Shown here in pieces: positions 20,185 through 27,092 of a stretch of 64,000 bases of DNA (position 1 is its first letter; every line of letters starts with the position of its first letter). The notes under the pieces are model-generated. The model was not told where the DNA came from, made no database searches, and was given only the letters and a program-made list of their open reading frames with translations. The DNA comes from Thermomonospora echinospora (GTDB taxonomy: Bacteria; Actinomycetota; Actinomycetes; Streptosporangiales; Streptosporangiaceae), in contig NZ_FNVO01000003.1 of assembly GCF_900108175.1 (NCBI RefSeq), positions 1 through 64,000 on the forward strand, given 5' to 3'. The position numbers and the translations under genes are program-made.

Positions 20185-21282
20185 ATGCCCCCCACTCCGC
20201 AGGCGGCCAGTGGCTGCCTTTTCGGTCTGGCCTACGGGGACGCCCTCGGTGCTCCGACGGAGTTCCTGAACATGCGGCAGATCCGCCGGCGGTTCGGCGC
20301 GGACGGGCCGCGGGACCTGCCCGGCACGCCCGCGCTGGTCACCGATGACACCCAGATGACGATCGCGGTGGCCGAGGGGCTGCTGAGCGCGCTGGAGCAC
20401 CCGCCGTTCACCCCGGACCTGGTGCTCCCCCGCTGGCGGCGGCACTTCATCGACTGGCTGCACGACCCGGACAACAACCGCGCCCCGGGCAACACCTGCC
20501 TGCGCGCCTGCCGGAACCTCGACGCCGGGACGCCGTGGGTGGAGGCGACCCAGCACGACTCCAAGGGGTGCGGCGCCAACATGCGGGTGGCACCGGTGGG
20601 CCTGGTGCCCGGGCTGTCCGACGAGCAGCGGTCCGGCGCCGCCCAGCTTCAGGCGGCGCTCACGCACGGCCATCCGACCGGGCTGGCGGCCAGCGAGCTG
20701 ACCGCGTTCGCGGTCTGGTGGCTGCGGGAGGGGACGGCGCCCGCCGACCTGCCCGCGGCGCTGCGCGAGCACTGCCATGCCCAGCGCGCCGTCTACCACG
20801 AGCGGTGGCTGGAGGACCTGTGGCGGCGTCCGGCCGTTCCCGGCCTGTCCTCCCGGCGGGCGACCCCCGGATCCCCGGAAAGCGGGCCAGGCGATCCTCG
20901 CTCCGCCGGCGCTCCGCTGCGGTCGCCTGACCCGCAGACGTTCATCGCCCGGGGCTGGGACGAGTGCCTGGCCGTCCTCGACCGGCTCGACGAGGCGCTG
21001 GCCAGGGCCGACCGGGACGCCGACCCGTGCGAGATCACCGGGGCGGGCTGGGTGGCCGAGGAGGCGCTGGCCACCGGACTGCTGTGCTTCCTGCTGTTCC
21101 CCGGCGATCCGGTGGCGGCGATCCGGCGGGGGGCGGCCAGTTCCGGCGACTCCGACTCCATCGCCTGCCTGGCCGGGGCGTTCGCCGGCGCCCATCTGGG
21201 CATGGCCGTCTGGCCCGCCGAGTGGGCCGGGCGCATCGAGTACGCCGGCGACCTGGCCCGCTTCGGCCGCGCCTGGGACTGA
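20185..21282 (+). CDS. ADP-ribosylglycohydrolase family protein with an internal repeat insertion
   Basis: A 365-aa DraG/ARH-fold hydrolase. The metal-site motifs are visible: GLAYGDALGAPTEF near the N-terminus, TDDTQMTIAVAEG and, late in the protein, SGDSDSIACLAGAFAGAHLG. Members remove ADP-ribose from modified proteins or small molecules using Mg2+. Between LEDLWRRP and FIARGWDECLAV there is a low-complexity segment of about 35 residues encoded by a palindromic DNA element (20882-20935). The frame is kept, so the protein is probably still made. It sits 10 bp after the acyl-CoA dehydrogenase gene, and the following hypothetical gene starts 13 bp downstream. Confidence 0.85.
   Translation: MPPTPQAASGCLFGLAYGDALGAPTEFLNMRQIRRRFGADGPRDLPGTPALVTDDTQMTIAVAEGLLSALEHPPFTPDLVLPRWRRHFIDWLHDPDNNRAPGNTCLRACRNLDAGTPWVEATQHDSKGCGANMRVAPVGLVPGLSDEQRSGAAQLQAALTHGHPTGLAASELTAFAVWWLREGTAPADLPAALREHCHAQRAVYHERWLEDLWRRPAVPGLSSRRATPGSPESGPGDPRSAGAPLRSPDPQTFIARGWDECLAVLDRLDEALARADRDADPCEITGAGWVAEEALATGLLCFLLFPGDPVAAIRRGAASSGDSDSIACLAGAFAGAHLGMAVWPAEWAGRIEYAGDLARFGRAWD
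20882..20935. repeat. Palindromic REP/MITE-like element inside the ADP-ribosylglycohydrolase gene
   Basis: GCGGGCCAGGCGA (20882-20894) and TCGCCTGACCCGC (20923-20935) form 13-bp inverted arms with one G-T mismatch. The 28-bp interior contains CGCTCCGC twice. The encoded residues are Pro/Ser/Gly/Arg-rich and interrupt conserved protein sequence. This looks like a short mobile palindromic repeat that inserted in frame. Confidence 0.6.
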
Positions 21283-21295
21283 GGGGCCGCCCGTC

Positions 21296-22243
21296 GTGCC
21301 GCACTCCGTCCAGTACGTCCTGCCGGGCGCAGGCGACGACATCGCCGGCAGGCTGGAGCGGGCGCTGACCCGGGCGGGACGCTCGGTGCTGGCCCGCCGC
21401 CCGCTGGCGGGGCCGGAGCCGTATCCCCTGCCCGAGCCTGGCACGCTGCGCTGGCAGGTGCGGCGGCTGCCGGCCGACCTGGTGTTCGACGAGGACTTCA
21501 ACGTCCCGGGCGCCGACGAGCCCGATCCGGCGTTCCTGCTCGTCCAGGAGACCATGCCCGGGGGCGAGCGGTGGTCGGACGAGGGCTGGGACCTGACGCT
21601 GTGCCGGGAACTGTCGGCCGAGGCCGACGGCTTCGTGTGCGCCCTGGACAACTGGGACTACATCTGCCGCCACGGGGTGGCGATGTTCCTGGCCGGGCGG
21701 ACCGTCGAAGCCCGGGAGCGGACCGTCCACAGCGCCCTCTCCCTGGGCGGCCCGCGGCCCGACAACTGGTGGCTGTCGGTCTGGGACATCCATGGCCGCC
21801 ACACCATGGAACTGTTGGACGAGAGCGCGTGCTGGTTGTTCGGGCAGGTGGCGCACACCGAGGACTGGATCGTCACCCCCGCCGGGCCGTTCACCGCCGA
21901 GCCGCCCTCGCCCGTCTGCCGCGTCGTCCTGCCCGGGCTGGAGCAGGCGCCGCCCGGGCCGCTCCCGCCCGGCGTCCGGGTGCGCGCCGGGCGGCTGGAC
22001 GGCGCGCCGTTCACGGTGCTCGGCCACGAGGGCCGGTTGGCCGATCTCGACCTCGCCGCGCTGTCGGCCGGGATCTCGCAGCCGGTCGTGGGGCTGGAGG
22101 TGCCCGGCGCGGGCGAGCCGTTCACGTGGGCGCACGCTCGCGGCGGCGAGATCACCGCGACCGGCCGGGGACAGGGCGCCGAGGACCTGCTGGCGGCGGT
22201 CCGGCCGCTGGGGGACGCGCCGGGGTTGTTCTTCGGCGGCTGA
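21296..22243 (+). CDS. Hypothetical protein
   Basis: A 315-aa soluble protein of unknown function. It starts at GTG 21296 with GAGGGGC about 8 nt upstream, 13 bp after the preceding stop, so it is probably cotranscribed. No signal peptide or membrane segment is evident. Tryptophan-rich stretches stand out (ERWSDEGWDLTLC, ALDNWDYICRHGVAMFLAG, RPDNWWLSVWDIHGRHTMEL), and the middle has the look of an alpha/beta domain. No motif allowed a family assignment. Its neighbour suggests, but does not show, a link to ADP-ribose chemistry. Confidence 0.7.
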   Translation: MPHSVQYVLPGAGDDIAGRLERALTRAGRSVLARRPLAGPEPYPLPEPGTLRWQVRRLPADLVFDEDFNVPGADEPDPAFLLVQETMPGGERWSDEGWDLTLCRELSAEADGFVCALDNWDYICRHGVAMFLAGRTVEARERTVHSALSLGGPRPDNWWLSVWDIHGRHTMELLDESACWLFGQVAHTEDWIVTPAGPFTAEPPSPVCRVVLPGLEQAPPGPLPPGVRVRAGRLDGAPFTVLGHEGRLADLDLAALSAGISQPVVGLEVPGAGEPFTWAHARGGEITATGRGQGAEDLLAAVRPLGDAPGLFFGG

Positions 22244-22263
22244 CCCGGGCCCGCGGGCGCGTC

Positions 22264-22623
22264 TCAGTCCTTCAGCGGGTCATGGCCCCAGTTCATCAGC
22301 GAGTACCGCCACCGGGAATCCTCGATCGGCTCTTTCTTCGGCCGCTGCGCCAGGTGGCGCCTGACGTAGCCCACCACCTTGCGCATGTGGGCGTAGTCGT
22401 CGTCGCCGAGGTCGGCCGCCTTCGTTCGGAGGATCTCGACGATCCTGCGGCCCGACTCGTGCCCGACCGACTCGGTCCCCTCCGGGCCGCTCTTGCGGCC
22501 GCCCTCCCCCGTGACGCCGACGGAGCGGGACAGCTCGCCGTCCAGCCACCGCGCGAGCTCGCCGGGCGTCATGTTGACGGCCGCGCGGAACTGCGCGCGG
22601 ATCTCCTCCCGCTCCGCGCTCAT
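22264..22623 (-). CDS. DUF3140 family protein
   Basis: A 119-aa acidic, helical cytosolic protein. The segment EEIRAQFRAAVNMTPGELARWL and the C-terminal KVVGYVRRHLAQRPKK ... SRWRYSLMNWGHDPLK match the DUF3140 pattern, of unknown function. The ATG overlaps the stop of the DUF2945 gene by 4 bp (ATGA), so the two are translationally coupled. The DUF2945-DUF3140 pair recurs in actinobacteria, which suggests a joint role, perhaps in DNA or stress biology (inference). It ends 20 bp from a convergent gene. Confidence 0.85.
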   Translation of the reverse strand: MSAEREEIRAQFRAAVNMTPGELARWLDGELSRSVGVTGEGGRKSGPEGTESVGHESGRRIVEILRTKAADLGDDDYAHMRKVVGYVRRHLAQRPKKEPIEDSRWRYSLMNWGHDPLKD

Positions 22624-22826
22624 CCTTCCTTCTCCAGTGCCGAGGGACGGTGCACAGCCTCACCGCCGTGGTCGCTGCGGACGAGGTACTGGGGGTCGTC
22701 CTTCGAGGCGCGTACCGTGCGGCCCGCCGCCTCGGTGTCGGAGGTGATCTTCTTGAGGACGGTCCCCTGCGCCCTGCCGCCGTGGGACCGCCAGCTCACC
22801 CTGTCGCCTTCGGAGAATTCGGCCAT
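22620..22826 (-). CDS. DUF2945 / TUDOR-like small protein
   Basis: A 68-aa protein with an SH3/TUDOR-like beta-barrel pattern: GDRVSWRSHGGRAQGTVLKKI, then QYLVRSDHGGEAVHRPSALEK. This matches the DUF2945 'hypervirulence-associated' TUDOR family; the biochemical role is unknown. ATG 22826 gives the standard N-terminus MAEFSEGDRV; the upstream GTG at 22862 would add an unlikely leader. It overlaps DUF3140 by 4 bp and lies 45 bp after the aldolase gene on the same strand. Confidence 0.85.
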   Translation of the reverse strand: MAEFSEGDRVSWRSHGGRAQGTVLKKITSDTEAAGRTVRASKDDPQYLVRSDHGGEAVHRPSALEKEG

Positions 22827-22871
22827 GTCGCCCCCATACCCCGTCCTGAGCAGGGCAGGCACCGGCGGCGG

Positions 22872-23516
22872 CTACCGCTGTGCCAGGGGCTTGGCGTACA
22901 GGCCACGCTCGACGACCCGGCGGAGTTGCTCCTCGGTCAGGATCCGGGGCTCGCCGATGGACCTGGCACGGACGTAGACCTCGCACAGCCATTCCAGCAG
23001 GCGGGCGTTCTCGAAGGCCTCCTCCAGGTCGTTGCCGATGGTGACGCCGCCGTGGTTGCCCATCAGCGCGGCCCGCATCCCGCCCGCCATCGCGGCGCGG
23101 ACGTTGTCGGCCAGTTCGGGCGTCCCGTACGTGGCGTACTCGGCGACCTTGACGACCCCGCCGAGCAGCAGGGTGTTGTAGTGGATCGGGGGCAGCTCGG
23201 TCATGGTCGTGGCGACCACCGTGCCGTAGGTGGAGTGGGTGTGCACGATCGCCGGCGCCCCGGTCGCCTCGTAGATCGCCAGGTGCATGGGGGTCTCGGA
23301 GGAGGGCGCCGGACCGCCCTCGACGACGGCGCCCCGCAGGTCGATCACCGGGCAGTCCTCGGGGGTCATGCGCTCCAGCCGCATCCCGGTGGGCGAGACC
23401 GCCACCAGATCGCCCCGGCGCATGCTGATGTTGCCCGACGCTCCGAGGACCAGGCCGGTGTCGACCATCTTCCGGCCGATCTCGCACAGTTCCCGGCGCT
23501 CGTCCCGCAACAGCAT
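22872..23516 (-). CDS. Class II aldolase (fuculose-phosphate aldolase type)
   Basis: A 214-aa zinc-dependent class II aldolase/adducin-family enzyme. It has the phosphate-binding GASGNISMR near residue 30, the metal-binding HTHSTYGTVVAT near 96-107 and the third histidine in GNHGGVTIG. Such enzymes cleave sugar phosphates such as fuculose-1-phosphate to dihydroxyacetone phosphate and an aldehyde; epimerase or decarboxylase relatives share the fold, so the substrate is open. The ATG has AAAGG 8 nt upstream. It follows the ACT-domain gene after a gap that contains a hairpin. Confidence 0.88.
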   Translation of the reverse strand: MLLRDERRELCEIGRKMVDTGLVLGASGNISMRRGDLVAVSPTGMRLERMTPEDCPVIDLRGAVVEGGPAPSSETPMHLAIYEATGAPAIVHTHSTYGTVVATTMTELPPIHYNTLLLGGVVKVAEYATYGTPELADNVRAAMAGGMRAALMGNHGGVTIGNDLEEAFENARLLEWLCEVYVRARSIGEPRILTEEQLRRVVERGLYAKPLAQR

Positions 23517-23642
23517 TACGAAAACCTTTCATGTTCGCCGGGGTTCCGGTCGTACGCTACCGACCTGCCGATTCGCCGCGGAAAGCGGCCCCGACCGGCG
23601 TCCCGCCGGGCGCCCGCCCCGCCGGCGTCCCCGCACGGAAAC

Positions 23643-23678
23643 GGCCCCCGGTGCGACCGCGCCGCCGCACCGAGGGCC
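23643..23678 (-). terminator. Hairpin after the ACT-domain gene
   Basis: GGCCCCCGGTGCG (23643-23655) pairs with CGCACCGAGGGCC (23666-23678), 13-bp arms with one mismatch and a 10-nt loop. It lies about 50 nt past the ACT gene stop on its transcribed strand and is followed by GTTTCC. It probably ends that transcript before the aldolase gene. Confidence 0.6.
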
Positions 23679-23726
23679 ATGTCCGAGAAAGTAGACGCTT
23701 GAGACGTCCTGGTGGTTTCCGCCCTG

Positions 23727-24455
23727 TTACGAAGAGGACCCGCCCGAGGGAGTGATCACGGCCGGGTCCGGCCGCAGCGCCGGCTCGGGCAGGGCCCGCA
23801 CGCGCTGGCCGAGCACCGCCTCGGCGGCGTTCACCAGCTCGGCCAGCCGGAGCACCTCGCTGCGGTGGAACGGCGGGGCCCCGGTCCGCGCCACCAGCAG
23901 GGCCAGCTCCCCACCTCCGATCGGGACCAGCGCGTAGCGGGTCCCGTCCTCGGCGGTGAACGCGCGGGGCCGCAGCGGCTCCAGGGGCGGCACCTCGATC
24001 CCGCCGAACACGCCGAGGCTGGTGTGCACCAGCACGGCGCCGGCGGCCTCCTCCTGCCCGATCCCCTGCTCGATCCCCTGCTCGATCCTGACCAGCCCCG
24101 CCCAGTCCGCGCTGAGCATGGCCGGCACCGCGTCGGTCAGGATGGCCAGGCCCGCGTCCTCCCGGGCGGCGGCGAGCTGCCCGATCAGCGTGGCGTCCTG
24201 GTTGGTCCCCGGCGGCTCCAGGGTCGGCCAGATGCCGACCACCTCCACCCCCGGCACGGAGGCCAGCCCCTCGCACAGCCGCTCGATCCCGGCGCCGGTC
24301 GGCCAGGCCACCGTGAAGTCGTCCAGCGCCCGGCCGCTGTCACGTTCCAGAACGGCCATCTGCACGACGTCGGCGCCCGCCGCCCCCAGGATCCGGGCCA
24401 CCTTCCCCAACGAGCCCGGCCGATCCGGCAGCCGCACCCTGATCCGCAACACCAT
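23727..24455 (-). CDS. ACT domain protein
   Basis: A 242-aa cytosolic protein. Residues 1-70 form an ACT domain (VLRIRVRLPDRPGSLGKVARILGAAGADVVQMAVLE, shown here only to identify it), the small-molecule-binding fold of amino-acid-regulated proteins. The remainder resembles a GAF-like sensory region without recognisable catalytic residues. A short tandem repeat encodes IEQGIEQGIGQ. ATG 24455 is chosen because GAGGAGG lies 5 nt upstream; GTG 24461 would abut it. It is divergent from the GrpE/Hsp70/GTPase operon across about 250 bp. Its role is unknown. Confidence 0.8.
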   Translation of the reverse strand: MVLRIRVRLPDRPGSLGKVARILGAAGADVVQMAVLERDSGRALDDFTVAWPTGAGIERLCEGLASVPGVEVVGIWPTLEPPGTNQDATLIGQLAAAREDAGLAILTDAVPAMLSADWAGLVRIEQGIEQGIGQEEAAGAVLVHTSLGVFGGIEVPPLEPLRPRAFTAEDGTRYALVPIGGGELALLVARTGAPPFHRSEVLRLAELVNAAEAVLGQRVRALPEPALRPDPAVITPSGGSSS

Positions 24456-24708
24456 CGTCACCTCCTCGCAGGTTCCCCAGCCTGCGCAAGTCCGGTTTCC
24501 ATCGTGTTACCGATCCGTTTCCCTGTCGAGAAGCATGGGGTGAAACCAATTCGAATATCCCTTCTGCGTTCTTCCTGCGCCTCGGCGGCACGCCCGGGCG
24601 CGGGGTGATGCCGAACCCAGGCCCAGACCAACATCCGCCCAGGAAAAGGCCGTCTTCGCGGCCCGGAACGCAAAGGGCGGGTCTATCGCGGGGGGTTACG
24701 GCTCGTTA

Positions 24709-25491
24709 ATGTTGCTGCACGTGTCGAGTGCCCAGGACCCGCCTTCCGACGAAGGCCCCGTCACCGCCGGACGCAACGGAGCCACCGGGCCCCCGGAGCC
24801 CGATCCGCCGCCCGAACGCCGCCCCGGCGCCGAGGCCCGCGCCCGGACCGCCGGGGAGCCGTCCCGGCCCGCCGACCCCACCGACCCCGTCGGGCCGGAC
24901 CGGCCCGCGGCCGGACCTGCCGAGCCGGCCGAGTCCGCCGAGCCGGCCGGGGCGAGCCGGCTGGCCGCCGAGCTGGCCAGGCTGACGGTGGCGGTCGAGC
25001 GCGAGCACGAGCGGGCCGCGCACCGCGAGGCCGTGATCGACCGGCTGCACGAGGACGTCCAGACGCTGCGCCGCGGCGAACTGCAGGCGCTCTTCGATCC
25101 CGTCCGCGCGGTGCTGTACCGGCTGCACGACCTGACCGGGCGCGAGTCGCGCCGCTGGGTCGACGACCCGCCCGACCCCGGGCACGCCGCCGCGCTGCTG
25201 GCCGCGGTGAGCGAGGAGATCGCCGAGGCGCTGGCGCGCACCGGCGTGGAGCGCTTCGCCACCCGGCCCGGCGACCCCTTCGACCCCGCCCGGCACCGCC
25301 CGGTCTCCGTCGAGACCGTCGAGGACCCCGCGCTCGACGGCACCGTCGTCGGCGTGTGCGCCGACGGCTTCGAGCGGGCCGGCCGGGTGGTCCGCAAGGC
25401 CGAGGTCCGCGTCGGCCGCCCCCCGTCCACCGGCCGCGACCCCGCGGCCGGCCCCGCGCCGCTTTCCCGATCCAATGATCGAATCAGGTGA
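24709..25491 (+). CDS. GrpE-like nucleotide exchange factor
   Basis: A 260-aa protein opening the Hsp70/GTPase operon. The first 85 residues are Pro/Ala/Glu-rich and probably disordered. A coiled coil follows (RLAAELARLTVAVEREHERA ...), then a GrpE-like head (VETVEDPALDGTVVGVCADGFERAGRVVRKAEVRVGR contains the beta-domain signature). It probably releases ADP from the Hsp70 encoded 7 bp downstream. It is a specialised paralogue rather than the housekeeping grpE, since dnaJ, hrcA and clpB are absent. The ATG at 24709 lacks a good ribosome-binding site; GTG 24721 is an alternative. Confidence 0.8.
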   Translation: MLLHVSSAQDPPSDEGPVTAGRNGATGPPEPDPPPERRPGAEARARTAGEPSRPADPTDPVGPDRPAAGPAEPAESAEPAGASRLAAELARLTVAVEREHERAAHREAVIDRLHEDVQTLRRGELQALFDPVRAVLYRLHDLTGRESRRWVDDPPDPGHAAALLAAVSEEIAEALARTGVERFATRPGDPFDPARHRPVSVETVEDPALDGTVVGVCADGFERAGRVVRKAEVRVGRPPSTGRDPAAGPAPLSRSNDRIR

Positions 25492-25498
25492 GCAGAAC

Positions 25499-27082
25499 AT
25501 GGCTGTCTACGGCATCGACCTGGGAACCACGTACTCGTGCATAGCCTCCATCGACGAGGTGGGGCGCCCCGCGGTCCTGCGCAACATCGAGGGCACCGAC
25601 ACCACCCCCTCGGTGGTCTACTTCGAGACCAGTGACAACGTGATCGTCGGCGCCACCGCCAAGGACACCGCGGTGCTGGAGCCCGACAACGTGGTCAGCC
25701 TGATCAAGCGGGACATGGGCCGCGACATCACCTACCCGATCCACGAGTTCGGCTACACCCCCGAGGAGCTGAGCGCGTTCATCCTGCTCAAGCTGGCCAC
25801 CGACGCGCGCACCACCACCGGGGAGGACGCCCGGGACGTGGTGATCACGGTGCCGGCCTACTTCGGCGCCGCCGAGCGGGACGCCACCCGCAAGGCCGGC
25901 CGGATCGCCGGGCTCAACGTGATCGACATCATCTCCGAGCCGATCGCGGCGGCGATCACCTACGGGGTGCTCAACCCCGAGCAGGACCGCACCATCCTGG
26001 TCTACGACCTGGGCGGCGGCACCTTCGACACCACGGTCATCGCGCTGCGCGGCGGCCACATCGAGGTGATCTGCACCGACGGCGACCACGAGCTGGGCGG
26101 GGCGGACTGGGACTCGCGGGTGGTGGAGTACCTGGCCGAGCGGTTCCGCGCCGAGCACCCCGACGCCGGCGACCCCCTCGACGACAAGCAGACCGAGCAG
26201 CAGCTGCGCCGTGACGCCGAGGACGCCAAGAAGGCGCTGACCACCCGCACCGCGCACACCGTGCGGGTGATGCACGACGGGCGGGCCGCGGCGATCGAGC
26301 TGACCCGCGAGAAGTTCGAGGAGCTCACCAAGGACCTGCTCGACCGCACCATCGAGATCACCGGCCGGACCCTGGCCACCGCCGCCGACAAGGGCGTGGC
26401 CGACTACGACGACCTGGTGCTGGTCGGCGGCTCCACCAAGATGCCCGCGGTGGCCGCCCGGCTGCAGACCGAGCTGGGCCTGAACCCCCGCATCCAGGAT
26501 CCGGACCTGGCGGTGGCCAAGGGCGCGGCGCTGTACGCGTTCGAGGAGACCTACCGCCGCCTGATCCGCTCCGGCGCCCAGGAGCGCGCCGAGGAGATGG
26601 CCACCAGGGCGGGCCTGTCGGCCGAGCAGCAGCGGCAGATCGCCGGCCGCCAGATCAAGACCGTCGCCTCGCACGCCTTCGGCATCGTGGTGGTGGACCG
26701 CGAGACCCAGGCCGAGCAGGTCGCCCACCTGGTGCACGCCAACGACGAGCTGCCGGCCTCGCACACCGAGGACTTCTTCACCGTCTACGACGACCAGACC
26801 GCCGCCGACGTGCGGGTGATGGAGCAGGCCGGCAGCGTGGAGTCCGCCGAGCCGATGGACAACACCGAGATCGCCACCGGGGTCATCAAGATCCCGCCGG
26901 GCAAGCAGGCCGGCTGGCCGGTCGAGGTCACCTTTGAGCTGGACGCCTCCGGCCTGCTGCACGTCACCGCGGTGGAGAAGGAGACCGGCGAGCGGCTGGA
27001 GCTCAAGGTGGACGTCGGCGGCATGTCGGAGGAGGAGGTCGAACGCTCCCGCGCCGCCCTGTCCCGCGTCCAGGTCAGCTGA
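25499..27082 (+). CDS. Short Hsp70 (DnaK-like) chaperone
   Basis: A 527-aa Hsp70. The ATPase domain is complete: GIDLGTTYS at 5-13, the second phosphate loop VYDLGGGTFDTTV and the adenosine loop LVGGSTKMPAV. A beta-type substrate-binding domain follows (KIPPGKQAGWPVEVTFELDASG). After it the protein ends within about 25 residues, so the helical lid of housekeeping DnaK (about 620 aa) is essentially missing. ATG 25499 has AGGTGAG at normal spacing; ATG 25475 lies inside the grpE-like gene. Context points to a dedicated chaperone for the downstream FN3/GTPase/GAP1 proteins rather than general proteostasis. Confidence 0.93.
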   Translation: MAVYGIDLGTTYSCIASIDEVGRPAVLRNIEGTDTTPSVVYFETSDNVIVGATAKDTAVLEPDNVVSLIKRDMGRDITYPIHEFGYTPEELSAFILLKLATDARTTTGEDARDVVITVPAYFGAAERDATRKAGRIAGLNVIDIISEPIAAAITYGVLNPEQDRTILVYDLGGGTFDTTVIALRGGHIEVICTDGDHELGGADWDSRVVEYLAERFRAEHPDAGDPLDDKQTEQQLRRDAEDAKKALTTRTAHTVRVMHDGRAAAIELTREKFEELTKDLLDRTIEITGRTLATAADKGVADYDDLVLVGGSTKMPAVAARLQTELGLNPRIQDPDLAVAKGAALYAFEETYRRLIRSGAQERAEEMATRAGLSAEQQRQIAGRQIKTVASHAFGIVVVDRETQAEQVAHLVHANDELPASHTEDFFTVYDDQTAADVRVMEQAGSVESAEPMDNTEIATGVIKIPPGKQAGWPVEVTFELDASGLLHVTAVEKETGERLELKVDVGGMSEEEVERSRAALSRVQVS

Positions 27083-27092
27083 GCAAGGCCCC

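Noticed and set aside
24060-24095. Short direct repeat GATCCCCTGCTC in the ACT gene
   Set aside because: It is only two copies, in frame, encoding IEQGIEQG; ordinary slippage within coding sequence rather than a separate element.
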